The notes beneath the pieces were generated by a model. The model was not told where the DNA came from. It ran no database searches and worked only from the letters and a program-made list of their open reading frames with translations. This document shows, piece after piece, positions 39,168 through 53,760 of a stretch of 64,000 bases of DNA (position 1 is its first letter; the number at the start of each line of letters is the position of its first letter). The DNA is from Rhopalosiphum padi (taxonomy: Eukaryota > Arthropoda > Insecta > Hemiptera > Aphididae). The stretch covers positions 13,260,931 to 13,324,930 of the forward strand of contig NC_083599.1 in assembly GCF_020882245.1 (NCBI RefSeq), in the 5' to 3' direction. Both the position numbers and the translations under genes were made by a program.

Positions 39168-42100
39168 TTGTTACACTACTATTAATTGACTATCAATTAT
39201 ATTCAATATCCATTACTCGTACTATGCATAAAACTATTATTATTATCAGGATCGTCCAGTCCATTTTCAACGTAGGATGTTGAAACTTTCCCATGTGGTA
39301 GAAATGGTAATTCATGTTTCAATATGTCCTGAGTATATCTGGTGTACAGCCATCTAAAAAAAAATAGTAAGTTAAATATGTATAATGGTTGGAGGACAAA
39401 ATGTCACTACTAGATACCATAAGGAGAACGACAATTTTTATATAACAACTAGTACGTGGACAACACTGAGTAATTCAGAAAAGGAAACTATCAAAACATA
39501 AACTAACAGACAAACTTCATTTCTATACAAAATACATGAAAGGAATTTACAATTGAAACTTAAATACAAAAACGAATGTAGAACTGCAAAACATAGATAA
39601 CAGATGATAATAAATAATAATTATGATAAGCCATAAAAGACAGTACAAATGTACCAGAATGGTTTGAAGAAGGAATTCAAATGTATTATGAGTGTAACTA
39701 AAGAATACATTTGTACAACAACTGAAAATCGCTCCTTTACAATACGAAAAAATGTTAAGTTGTATTATTCGTCAAAATTAACTTATAAAATCATATTTTA
39801 TAGTTTTTATGAAGTAAAAATATCAGGTAAAATGAAAAAAATGAAAGTTAAAAATTATAAATTAGAATCATTTTCTTGATCTAGTAGTCAAGGATCAAGA
39901 CAGTTACTTGTGTTAACTTCGGGCATAAAATATGAACAATTCGTTTATAATATCAAAAATCTTAATTAGTAAATAACGAGTAGACTCAAAATCTAAGTAA
40001 AAACAACGACCCGTTACGATACACAGCAGTACGGTGAACGCCACACAACTATCTAGTTTCTTTCTGAGGCGATTCGGCCGGCGGATGTCGTCCCTACTAC
40101 GGCGACGCTCACGCCCTCTGTTGGTGTATACATTTAATATTTGACTGTTTTATAAGCAGATTAAAATAGGAATTCATAATATTTCTCAAACTTATCATAT
40201 AAAAACATGTGTTATAGTATTTATGAAGAATCAGCTAACATAATATCTATAGAAGTTAATAATAGTAAATTAGAATCATTTTCTTAATATAGTGGTCAAG
40301 GTTTCAAGAGATTAACTTGAGAATTGAGTGTTTTATAAACAGTTAAAAAATTGAATTTTTAATATTCGTCAAAATTATCATACAAAATCATGTTTTATAG
40401 TGATTATGAAGAATCAGCTAACATAATATCTATAGACGTTAATAATAGTAAAAAAGAATCATTTACTTAATATAATGGTCTGGATTTCAAGACACTAACT
40501 TAAGAATTGAGTGTTTTATAAGCAGATAATAATTTGAATTTTTAATATTCGTAAAGATTATCATATAAAATAATGTTTTATAGTGTTTATGAAGATTCAG
40601 CATACATAATATCTATAGAAGGTAATAATAGTAAATTAGAATCATTTTCTTAATATAGTGGTCCAGGTTTCAAGAGATTAACTTGAGAATTGTGTGTTTT
40701 ATAAACAGTTAAAAAAATGAATTTTTAGTATTCGTCAAAATTATCATATCAAATAATGTTTTATAGTGTTTATGAAGATTCAGCATACATAATATCTATA
40801 GAAGGTAATAATAGTAAATTAGAATCATTTTCTTAATATAGTGGTCCAGGTTTCAAGAGATTAACTTGAGAATTGTGTGTTTTATAAGCAGATAATAATA
40901 TGAATTTAAAATTCGAGTCAAAATAATCATATAAAAACATGTCTTATAGTGTTTATGAAGCATCAGCTCAAATGAAATGTATGCAAGTTAATAATGGTAA
41001 CTCTTATGAATGAAAATTACAAGTCAAAGGTGTTAACTAAAATTTTATTCAGATTATTAACGAATCTCAATTGTTTCACTGCCATTAATTTACTATCAAT
41101 TATATTCAATAACCCTTACACGCACATTACATAAACCCAATATTATTAGCAGTATCTTCTAGTCCATTTTCAGCATAGGATGTTGATACTTTCTTAAGTG
41201 GTAGAAATGTGAATTCATGTTTCTGCATGCCTTGAGTGATCTGACATACGTCAATCTGAAAAATTGTAGTAAGTTAATAATGTATAATTGTTAAAGAATA
41301 ACTTGAGAATTTAGTATTTTATAGGCAGTTAAAAATATGAATATAAAATACGAGTCAAAATAATCATATTAAAACATGTCTTATAGTGTTTATGAAGCAT
41401 CAGCTTAAATGAAATGTATGCAAATTAATAATGGTAAATTAGAATCATTTTCTTAATATAGTGGTCCAGGTTTCAAGAGATTAACTTGAGAATTGAGTGT
41501 TTTATAAACAGTTAAAAAAATGAATTTTTAATATTCGTCAAAATTATCATATAAAATCATGTTTTATAGCGTTATTGAATTATCAGCTTAAATGAAATGT
41601 ATGCTAGTTAATAATGGTAAATTAGAATAATTTTCTTAATCTAACGGTCTGACTTTCATGACACTAACTTGAGAATTCACTGTTTTATAAGCAGTTAAAA
41701 AAATGAATTTTTAATATTCGTCAAAATTATCATAAAAAAGCATGTTTTTTAGTGTTTATGAAGAATCAGCTTACATAATATCTATAGAAGTTAATAATGG
41801 TAAATTAGAATCATTTTCTTAATAAAGTGGTCCAGGTTTCAAGAGATTAACTTGAGAATTGTTTATTTTATAAACAGTTAAAAAAATGAATTTTTAATAT
41901 TCGTCAAAATTATAATATAAAATCATGTTTTATAGCATTATTGAAGTATCAGCTTAAATGAAATGTATGCTAGTTTTTAATGGTAAATTAGAATCAATTT
42001 CTTAAAAAAGTGGTCCAGGTTTCAAGAGATTAACATGAGAATTGTGTGTTTTATAAACAGTTAAAAAAATGAATTTTTAATATTCGTCAAAATAATCATA

Positions 42101-42769
42101 TAAAAACATGTTTTATAGTGTTTATAAAGCATCAGCTTAAATGAAATGTATGCTAGTTTTTAATGGTAAATTAGAATCATTTTCTTAATAAAGTGGTCCA
42201 GGTTTCAAGAGATTAACATGAGAATTGTGTGTTTTATAAACAGTTAAAAAAATGAATTTTTAATATTCGTCAAAATTATCATAAAAAAGCATGTTTTTTA
42301 GTGTTTATGAAGAATTAGCTTACATAATATCTATAGAAGTTAATAATGGTAAATTAGAATCATTTTCTTAATAAAGTGGTCCAGGTTTCAAGAGATTAAC
42401 TTGAGAATTGTTTATTTTATAAACAGTTAAAAAAATGAATTTTTAATATTCGTCAAAATTATCATATAAAATCATGTTTTATAGCGTTATTGAAGTATCA
42501 GCTTAAATGAAATGTATGCTAGTTAATAAAGGTAAATTAGAATAATTTTCTTAATCTAATGGTCTGACTTTCATGACACTAACTTGAGAATTCACTGTTT
42601 TATAAGCAGTTAAAAATATGAATTTAAAATATGAGTCAAAATTATCATATAAAAACATGTTTTATAGTGTTTATGAAGTATCAGCTTATATGATATATAT
42701 TGAAGTTGGTAATGTTAAATAAGAATCATATACTTAATCTAATGGTCTGGATTTCATGACACTAACTTT
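39168..42769 (+). repeat. HOR unit H11 (3602 bp, group II)
   Basis: Spacer A core 39168-39390, island 40005-40131, spacer B core 41071-41292. Three left and seven right monomers in the H6 arrangement, with the aataaagg form near its end. Private C at 40750. Confidence 0.95.
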
Positions 42770-45700
42770 TTGTTACACTACTATTAATTGACTATCAATT
42801 ATATTCAATATCCATTACTCGTACTATGCATAAAACTATTATTATTATCAGGATCGTCCAGTCCATTTTCAACGTAGGATGTTGAAACTTTCCCATGTGG
42901 TAGAAATGGTAATTCATGTTTCAATATGTCCTGAGTATATCTGGTGTACAGCCATCTAAAAAAAAATAGTAAGTTAAATATGTATAATGGTTGGAGGACA
43001 AAATGTCACTACTAGATACCATAAGGAGAACGACAATTTTTATATAACAACTAGTACGTGGACAACACTGAGTAATTCAGAAAAGGAAACTATCAAAACA
43101 TAAACTAACAGACAAACTTCATTTCTATACAAAATACATGAAAGGAATTTACAATTGAAACTTAAATACAAAAACGAATGTAGAACTGCAAAACATAGAT
43201 AACAGATGATAATAAATAATAATTATGATAAGCCATAAAAGACAGTACAAATGTACCAGAATGGTTTGAAGAAGGAATTCAAATGTATTATGAGTGTAAC
43301 TAAAGAATACATTTGTACAACAACTGAAAATCGCTCCTTTACAATACGAAAAAATGTTAAGTTGTATTATTCGTCAAAATTAACTTATAAAATCATATTT
43401 TATAGTTTTTATGAAGTAAAAATATCAGGTAAAATGAAAAAAATGAAAGTTAAAAATTATAAATTAGAATCATTTTCTTGATCTAGTAGTCAAGGATCAA
43501 GACAGTTACTTGTGTTAACTTCGGGCATAAAATATGAACAATTCGTTTATAATATCAAAAATCTTAATTAGTAAATAACGAGTAGACTCAAAATCTAAGT
43601 AAAAACAACGACCCGTTACGATACACAGCAGTACGGTGAACGCCACACAACTATCTAGTTTCTTTCTGAGGCGATTCGGCCGGCGGATGTCGTCCCTACT
43701 ACGGCGACGCTCACGCCCTCTGTTGGTGTATACATTTAATATTTGACTGTTTTATAAGCAGATTAAAATAGGAATTCATAATATTTCTCAAACTTATCAT
43801 ATAAAAACATGTGTTATAGTATTTATGAAGAATCAGCTAACATAATATCTATAGAAGTTAATAATAGTAAATTAGAATCATTTTCTTAATATAGTGGTCA
43901 AGGTTTCAAGAGATTAACTTGAGAATTGAGTGTTTTATAAACAGTTAAAAAATTGAATTTTTAATATTCGTCAAAATTATCATACAAAATCATGTTTTAT
44001 AGTGATTATGAAGAATCAGCTAACATAATATCTATAGACGTTAATAATAGTAAAAAAGAATCATTTACTTAATATAATGGTCTGGATTTCAAGACACTAA
44101 CTTAAGAATTGAGTGTTTTATAAGCAGATAATAATTTGAATTTTTAATATTCGTAAAGATTATCATATAAAATAATGTTTTATAGTGTTTATGAAGATTC
44201 AGCATACATAATATCTATAGAAGGTAATAATAGTAAATTAGAATCATTTTCTTAATATAGTGGTCCAGGTTTCAAGAGATTAACTTGAGAATTGTGTGTT
44301 TTATAAACAGTTAAAAAAATGAATTTTTAGTATTCGTCAAAATTATCATATAAAATAATGTTTTATAGTGTTTATGAAGATTCAGCATACATAATATCTA
44401 TAGAAGGTAATAATAGTAAATTAGAATCATTTTCTTAATATAGTGGTCCAGGTTTCAAGAGATTAACTTGAGAATTGTGTGTTTTATAAGCAGATAATAA
44501 TATGAATTTAAAATTCGAGTCAAAATAATCATATAAAAACATGTCTTATAGTGTTTATGAAGCATCAGCTCAAATGAAATGTATGCAAGTTAATAATGGT
44601 AACTCTTATGAATGAAAATTACAAGTCAAAGGTGTTAACTAAAATTTTATTCAGATTATTAACGAATCTCAATTGTTTCACTGCCATTAATTTACTATCA
44701 ATTATATTCAATAACCCTTACACGCACATTACATAAACCCAATATTATTAGCAGTATCTTCTAGTCCATTTTCAGCATAGGATGTTGATACTTTCTTAAG
44801 TGGTAGAAATGTGAATTCATGTTTCTGCATGCCTTGAGTGATCTGACATACGTCAATCTGAAAAATTGTAGTAAGTTAATAATATATAATTGTTAAAGAA
44901 TAACTTGAGAATTTAGTATTTTATAGGCAGTTAAAAATATGAATATAAAATACGAGTCAAAATAATCATATTAAAACATGTCTTATAGTGTTTATGAAGC
45001 ATCAGCTTAAATGAAATGTATGCAAATTAATAATGGTAAATTAGAATCATTTTCTTAATATAGTGGTCCAGGTTTCAAGAGATTAACTTGAGAATTGAGT
45101 GTTTTATAAACAGTTAAAAAAATGAATTTTTAATATTCGTCAAAATTATCATATAAAATCATGTTTTATAGCGTTATTGAATTATCAGCTTAAATGAAAT
45201 GTATGCTAGTTAATAATGGTAAATTAGAATAATTTTCTTAATCTAACGGTCTGACTTTCATGACACTAACTTGAGAATTCACTGTTTTATAAGCAGTTAA
45301 AAAAATGAATTTTTAATATTCGTCAAAATTATCATAAAAAAGCATGTTTTTTAGTGTTTATGAAGAATCAGCTTACATAATATCTATAGAAGTTAATAAT
45401 GGTAAATTAGAATCATTTTCTTAATAAAGTGGTCCAGGTTTCAAGAGATTAACTTGAGAATTGTTTATTTTATAAACAGTTAAAAAAATGAATTTTTAAT
45501 ATTCGTCAAAATTATAATATAAAATCATGTTTTATAGCATTATTGAAGTATCAGCTTAAATGAAATGTATGCTAGTTTTTAATGGTAAATTAGAATCAAT
45601 TTCTTAAAAAAGTGGTCCAGGTTTCAAGAGATTAACATGAGAATTGTGTGTTTTATAAACAGTTAAAAAAATGAATTTTTAATATTCGTCAAAATAATCA

Positions 45701-46371
45701 TATAAAAACATGTTTTATAGTGTTTATAAAGCATCAGCTTAAATGAAATGTATGCTAGTTTTTAATGGTAAATTAGAATCATTTTCTTAATAAAGTGGTC
45801 CAGGTTTCAAGAGATTAACATGAGAATTGTGTGTTTTATAAACAGTTAAAAAAATGAATTTTTAATATTCGTCAAAATTATCATAAAAAAGCATGTTTTT
45901 TAGTGTTTATGAAGAATTAGCTTACATAATATCTATAGAAGTTAATAATGGTAAATTAGAATCATTTTCTTAATAAAGTGGTCCAGGTTTCAAGAGATTA
46001 ACTTGAGAATTGTTTATTTTATAAACAGTTAAAAAAATGAATTTTTAATATTCGTCAAAATTATCATATAAAATCATGTTTTATAGCGTTATTGAAGTAT
46101 CAGCTTAAATGAAATGTATGCTAGTTAATAAAGGTAAATTAGAATAATTTTCTTAATCTAATGGTCTGACTTTCATGACACTAACTTGAGAATTCACTGT
46201 TTTATAAGCAGTTAAAAATATGAATTTAAAATATGAGTCAAAATTATCATATAAAAACATGTTTTATAGTGTTTATGAAGTATCAGCTTATATGATATAT
46301 ATTGAAGTTGGTAATGTTAAATAAGAATCATATACTTAATCTAATGGTCTGGATTTCATGACACTAACTTT
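42770..46371 (+). repeat. HOR unit H12 (3602 bp, group II)
   Basis: Spacer A core 42770-42992, island 43607-43733, spacer B core 44673-44894. Three left and seven right monomers. Private A at 44884 near the end of spacer B. Confidence 0.95.
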
Positions 46372-49300
46372 TTGTTACACTACTATTAATTGACTATCAA
46401 TTATATTCAATATCCATTACTCGTACTATGCATAAAACTATTATTATTATCAGGATCGTCCAGTCCATTTTCAACGTAGGATGTTGAAACTTTCCCATGT
46501 GGTAGAAATGGTAATTCATGTTTCAATATGTCCTGAGTATATCTGGTGTACAGCCATCTAAAAAAAAATAGTAAGTTAAATATGTATAATGGTTGGAGGA
46601 CAAAATGTCACTACTAGATACCATAAGGAGAACGACAATTTTTATATAACAACTAGTACGTGGACAACACTGAGTAATTCAGAAAAGGAAACTATCAAAA
46701 CATAAACTAACAGACAAACTTCATTTCTATACAAAATACATGAAAGGAATTTACAATTGAAACTTAAATACAAAAACGAATGTAGAACTGCAAAACATAG
46801 ATAACAGATGATAATAAATAATAATTATGATAAGCCATAAAAGACAGTACAAATGTACCAGAATGGTTTGAAGAAGGAATTCAAATGTATTATGAGTGTA
46901 ACTAAAGAATACATTTGTACAACAACTGAAAATCGCTCCTTTACAATACGAAAAAATGTTAAGTTGTATTATTCGTCAAAATTAACTTATAAAATCATAT
47001 TTTATAGTTTTTATGAAGTAAAAATATCAGGTAAAATGAAAAAAATGAAAGTTAAAAATTATAAATTAGAATCATTTTCTTGATCTAGTAGTCAAGGATC
47101 AAGACAGTTACTTGTGTTAACTTCGGGCATAAAATATGAACAATTCGTTTATAATATCAAAAATCTTAATTAGTAAATAACGAGTAGACTCAAAATCTAA
47201 GTAAAAACAACGACCCGTTACGATACACAGCAGTACGGTGAACGCCACACAACTATCTAGTTTCTTTCTGAGGCGATTCGGCCGGCGGATGTCGTCCCTA
47301 CTACGGCGACGCTCACGCCCTCTGTTGGTGTATACATTTAATATTTGACTGTTTTATAAGCAGATTAAAATAGGAATTCATAATATTTCTCAAACTTATC
47401 ATATAAAAACATGTGTTATAGTATTTATGAAGAATCAGCTAACATAATATCTATAGAAGTTAATAATAGTAAATTAGAATCATTTTCTTAATATAGTGGT
47501 CAAGGTTTCAAGAGATTAACTTGAGAATTGAGTGTTTTATAAACAGTTAAAAAATTGAATTTTTAATATTCGTCAAAATTATCATACAAAATCATGTTTT
47601 ATAGTGATTATGAAGAATCAGCTAACATAATATCTATAGACGTTAATAATAGTAAAAAAGAATCATTTACTTAATATAATGGTCTGGATTTCAAGACACT
47701 AACTTAAGAATTGAGTGTTTTATAAGCAGATAATAATTTGAATTTTTAATATTCGTAAAGATTATCATATAAAATAATGTTTTATAGTGTTTATGAAGAT
47801 TCAGCATACATAATATCTATAGAAGGTAATAATAGTAAATTAGAATCATTTTCTTAATATAGTGGTCCAGGTTTCAAGAGATTAACTTGAGAATTGTGTG
47901 TTTTATAAACAGTTAAAAAAATGAATTTTTAGTATTCGTCAAAATTATCATATAAAATAATGTTTTATAGTGTTTATGAAGATTCAGCATACATAATATC
48001 TATAGAAGGTAATAATAGTAAATTAGAATCATTTTCTTAATATAGTGGTCCAGGTTTCAAGAGATTAACTTGAGAATTGTGTGTTTTATAAGCAGATAAT
48101 AATATGAATTTAAAATTCGAGTCAAAATAATCATATAAAAACATGTCTTATAGTGTTTATGAAGCATCAGCTCAAATGATTATGCAAGTTAATAATGGTA
48201 ACTCTTATGAATGAAAAATTACAAGTCAAAGGTGTTAACTAAAATTTTATTCAGATTATTAACGAATCTCAATTGTTTCACTGCCATTAATTTACTATCA
48301 ATTATATTCAATAACCCTTACACGCACATTACATAAACCCAATATTATTAGCAGTATCTTCTAGTCCATTTTCAGCATAGGATGTTGATACTTTCTTAAG
48401 TGGTAGAAATGTGAATTCATGTTTCTGCATGCCTTGAGTGATCTGACATACGTCAATCTGAAAAATTGTAGTAAGTTAATAATGTATAATTGTTAAAGAA
48501 TAACTTGAGAATTTAGTATTTTATAGGCAGTTAAAAATATGAATATAATAAATACGAGTCAAAATAATCATATTAAAACATGTCTTATAGTGTTTATGAA
48601 GCATCAGCTTAAATGAAATGTATGCAAATTAATAATGGTAAATTAGAATCATTTTCTTAATATAGTGGTCCAGGTTTCAAGAGATTAACTTGAGAATTGA
48701 GTGTTTTATAAACAGTTAAAAAAATGAATTTTTAATATTCGTCAAAATTATCATATAAAATCATGTTTTATAGCGTTATTGAATTATCAGCTTAAATGAA
48801 ATGTATGCTAGTTAATAATGGTAAATTAGAATAATTTTCTTAATCTAACGGTCTGACTTTCATGACACTAACTTGAGAATTCACTGTTTTATAAGCAGTT
48901 AAAAAAATGAATTTTTAATATTCGTCAAAATTATCATAAAAAAGCATGTTTTTTAGTGTTTATGAAGAATCAGCTTACATAATATCTATAGAAGTTAATA
49001 ATGGTAAATTAGAATCATTTTCTTAATAAAGTGGTCCAGGTTTCAAGAGATTAACTTGAGAATTGTTTATTTTATAAACAGTTAAAAAAATGAATTTTTA
49101 ATATTCGTCAAAATTATAATATAAAATCATGTTTTATAGCATTATTGAAGTATCAGCTTAAATGAAATGTATGCTAGTTTTTAATGGTAAATTAGAATCA
49201 ATTTCTTAAAAAAGTGGTCCAGGTTTCAAGAGATTAACATGAGAATTGTGTGTTTTATAAACAGTTAAAAAAATGAATTTTTAATATTCGTCAAAATAAT

Positions 49301-50156
49301 CATATAAAAACATGTTTTATAGTGTTTATAAAGCATCAGCTTAAATGAAATGTATGCAAATTATTAATTTTAAATTAGAATCATTTTCTTAATATAGTGG
49401 TCCAGGTTTCAAGATATTAACATGAGAATTGTGTGTTTTATAAACAGTTAAAGAAATGAATTTTTAATATTCGTCAAAATTATCATATAAAATCATGTTT
49501 TATAGCATTATTGAAGTATCAGCTTGAATGAAATGTATGCTAGTTTTTAATGGTAAATAAGAATCATTTTCTTAATAAAGTGGTCCAGGTTTCAAGAGAT
49601 TAACATGAGAATTGTGTGTTTTATAAACAGTTAAAAAAATGAATTTTTAATATTCGTCAAAATTATCATAAAAAAGCATGTTTTTTAGTGTTTATGAAGA
49701 ATTAGCTTACATAATATCTATAGAAGTTAATAATGGTAAATTAGAATCATTTTCTTAATAAAGTGGTCCAGGTTTCAAGAGATTAACTTGAGAATTGTTT
49801 ATTTTATAAACAGTTAAAAAAATGAATTTTTAATATTCGTCAAAATTATCATATAAAATCATGTTTTATAGCGTTATTGAAGTATCAGCTTAAATGAAAT
49901 GTATGCTAGTTAATAAAGGTAAATTAGAATAATTTTCTTAATCTAATGGTCTGACTTTCATGACACTAACTTGAGAATTCACTGTTTTATAAGCAGTTAA
50001 AAATATGAATTTAAAATATGAGTCAAAATTATCATATAAAAACATGTTTTATAGTGTTTATGAAGTATCAGCTTATATGATATATATTGAAGTTGGTAAT
50101 GTTAAATAAGAATCATATACTTAATCTAATGGTCTGGATTTCATGACACTAACTTT
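46372..50156 (+). repeat. HOR unit H13 (3785 bp, group II, +1 right monomer)
   Basis: Spacer A core 46372-46594, island 47209-47335, spacer B core 48273-48494. Three left and eight right monomers, with the caagatatt monomer near 49400. Small indels cluster here: a net loss of 2 bp near 48178-48218 (aaatgattatg and an extra A) and a gain of 2 bp near 48545 (aatataataaatacg). Confidence 0.94.
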
Positions 50157-53100
50157 TTGTTACACTACTATTAATTGACTATCAATTATATTCAATATCC
50201 ATTACTCGTACTATGCATAAAACTATTATTATTATCAGGATCGTCCAGTCCATTTTCAACGTAGGATGTTGAAACTTTCCCATGTGGTAGAAATGGTAAT
50301 TCATGTTTCAATATGTCCTGAGTATATCTGGTGTACAGCCATCTAAAAAAAAATAGTAAGTTAAATATGTATAATGGTTGGAGGACAAAATGTCACTACT
50401 AGATACCATAAGGAGAACGACAATTTTTATATAACAACTAGTACGTGGACAACACTGAGTAATTCAGAAAAGGAAACTATCAAAACATAAACTAACAGAC
50501 AAACTTCATTTCTATACAAAATACATGAAAGGAATTTACAATTGAAACTTAAATACAAAAATGAATGTAGAACTGCAAAACATAGATAACAGATGATAAT
50601 AAATAATAATTATGATAAGCCATAAAAGACAGTACAAATGTACCAGAATGGTTTGAAGAAGGAATTCAAATGTATTATGAGTGTAACTAAAGAATACATT
50701 TGTACAACAACTGAAAATCGCTCCTTTACAATACGAAAAAATGTTAAGTTGTATTATTCGTCAAAATTAACTTATAAAATCATATTTTATAGTTTTTATG
50801 AAGTAAAAATATCAGGTAAAATGAAAAAAATGAAAGTTAAAAATTATAAATTAGAATCATTTTCTTGATCTAGTAGTCAAGGATCAAGACAGTTACTTGT
50901 GTTAACTTCGGGCATAAAATATGAACAATTCGTTTATAATATCAAAAATCTTAATTAGTAAATAACGAGTAGACTCAAAATCTAAGTAAAAACAACGACC
51001 CGTTACGATACACAGCAGTACGGTGAACGCCACACAACTATCTAGTTTCTTTCTGAGGCGATTCGGCCGGCGGATGTCGTCCCTACTACGGCGACGCTCA
51101 CGCCCTCTGTTGGTGTATACATTTAATATTTGACTGTTTTATAAGCAGATTAAAATAGGAATTCATAATATTTCTCAAACTTATCATATAAAAACATGTG
51201 TTATAGTATTTATGAAGAATCAGCTAACATAATATCTATAGAAGTTAATAATAGTAAATTAGAATCATTTTCTTAATATAGTGGTCAAGGTTTCAAGAGA
51301 TTAACTTGAGAATTGAGTGTTTTATAAACAGTTAAAAAATTGAATTTTTAATATTCGTCAAAATTATCATACAAAATCATGTTTTATAGTGATTATGAAG
51401 AATCAGCTAACATAATATCTATAGACGTTAATAATAGTAAAAAAGAATCATTTACTTAATATAATGGTCTGGATTTCAAGACACTAACTTAAGAATTGAG
51501 TGTTTTATAAGCAGATAATAATTTGAATTTTTAATATTCGTAAAGATTATCATATAAAATAATGTTTTATAGTGTTTATGAAGATTCAGCATACATAATA
51601 TCTATAGAAGGTAATAATAGTAAATTAGAATCATTTTCTTAATATAGTGGTCCAGGTTTCAAGAGATTAACTTGAGAATTGTGTGTTTTATAAACAGTTA
51701 AAAAAATGAATTTTTAGTATTCGTCAAAATTATCATATAAAATAATGTTTTATAGTGTTTATGAAGATTCAGCATACATAATATCTATAGAAGGTAATAA
51801 TAGTAAATTAGAATCATTTTCTTAATATAGTGGTCCAGGTTTCAAGAGATTAACTTGAGAATTGTGTGTTTTATAAGCAGATAATAATATGAATTTAAAA
51901 TTCGAGTCAAAATAATCATATAAAAACATGTCTTATAGTGTTTATGAAGCATCAGCTCAAATGAAATGTATGCAAGTTAATAATGGTAACTCTTATGAAT
52001 GAAAATTACAAGTCAAAGGTGTTAACTAAAATTTTATTCAGATTATTAACGAATCTCAATTGTTTCACTGCCATTAATTTACTATCAATTATATTCAATA
52101 ACCCTTACACGCACATTACATAAACCCAATATTATTAGCAGTATCTTCTAGTCCATTTTCAGCATAGGATGTTGATACTTTCTTAAGTGGTAGAAATGTG
52201 AATTCATGTTTCTGCATGCCTTGAGTGATCTGACATACGTCAATCTGAAAAATTGTAGTAAGTTAATAATGTATAATTGTTAAAGAATAACTTGAGAATT
52301 TAGTATTTTATAGGCAGTTAAAAATATGAATATAAAATACGAGTCAAAATAATCATATTAAAACATGTCTTATAGTGTTTATGAAGCATCAGCTTAAATG
52401 AAATGTATGCAAATTAATAATGGTAAATTAGAATCATTTTCTTAATATAGTGGTCCAGGTTTCAAGAGATTAACTTGAGAATTCACTGTTTTATAAGCAG
52501 TTAAAAAAATGAATTTTTAATATTCGTCAAAATTATCATAAAAAAGCATGTTTTTTAGTGTTTATGAAGAATCAGCTTACATAATATCTATAGAAGTTAA
52601 TAATGGTAAATTAGAATCATTTTCTTAATAAAGTGGTCCAGGTTTCAAGAGATTAACTTGAGAATTGTTTATTTTATAAACAGTTAAAAAAATGAATTTT
52701 TAATATTCGTCAAAATTATAATATAAAATCATGTTTTATAGCATTATTGAAGTATCAGCTTAAATGAAATGTATGCTAGTTTTTAATGGTAAATTAGAAT
52801 CAATTTCTTAAAAAAGTGGTCCAGGTTTCAAGAGATTAACATGAGAATTGTGTGTTTTATAAACAGTTAAAAAAATGAATTTTTAATATTCGTCAAAATA
52901 ATCATATAAAAACATGTTTTATAGTGTTTATAAAGCATCAGCTTAAATGAAATGTATGCAAATTATTAATTTTAAATTAGAATCATTTTCTTAATATAGT
53001 GGTCCAGGTTTCAAGATATTAACATGAGAATTGTGTGTTTTATAAACAGTTAAAGAAATGAATTTTTTAATATTCGTCAAAATTATCATATAAAATCATG

Positions 53101-53760
53101 TTTTTATAGCATTATTGAAGTATCAGCTTGAATGAAATGTATGCTAGTTTTTAATGGTAAATTAGAATCATTTTCTTAATAAAGTGGTTCAGGTTTCAAG
53201 AGATTAACATGAGAATTGTGTGTTTTATAAACAGTTAAAAAAATGAATTTTTAATATTCGTCAAAATTATCATAAAAAAGCATGTTTTTTAGTGTTTATG
53301 AAGAATTAGCTTACATAATATCTATAGAAGTTAATAATGGTAAATTAGAATCATTTTCTTAATAAAGTGGTCCAGGTTTCAAGAGATTAACTTGAGAATT
53401 GTTTATTTTATAAACAGTTAAAAAAATGAATTTTTAATATTCGTCAAAATTATCATATAAAATCATGTTTTATAGCGTTATTGAAGTATCAGCTTAAATG
53501 AAATGTATGCTAGTTAATAAAGGTAAATTAGAATAATTTTCTTAATCTAATGGTCTGACTTTCATGACACTAACTTGAGAATTCACTGTTTTATAAGCAG
53601 TTAAAAATATGAATTTAAAATATGAGTCAAAATTATCATATAAAAACATGTTTTATAGTGTTTATGAAGTATCAGCTTATATGATATATATTGAAGTTGG
53701 TAATGTTAAATAAGAATCATATACTTAATCTAATGGTCTGGATTTCATGACACTAACTTT
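50157..53760 (+). repeat. HOR unit H14 (3604 bp, group II, rearranged right block)
   Basis: Spacer A core 50157-50379, island 50994-51120, spacer B core 52060-52281. Three left and seven right monomers, but not the H6 set: one monomer is lost through a chimera at 52450-52632 and the caagatatt monomer is gained near 53005. Two single-T insertions (near 53065 and 53105) explain the two extra bases. Private T at 50562. Confidence 0.93.
52450..52632 (+). repeat. Chimeric monomer in H14
   Basis: The first part matches the monomer that normally follows spacer B (gtggtccaggtttcaagag). From gagaattcactg onward it matches the next monomer, which normally starts acggtctgac. The result is loss of exactly one 183-bp repeat, with the breakpoint inside the shared aacttgagaatt. 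Confidence 0.85.
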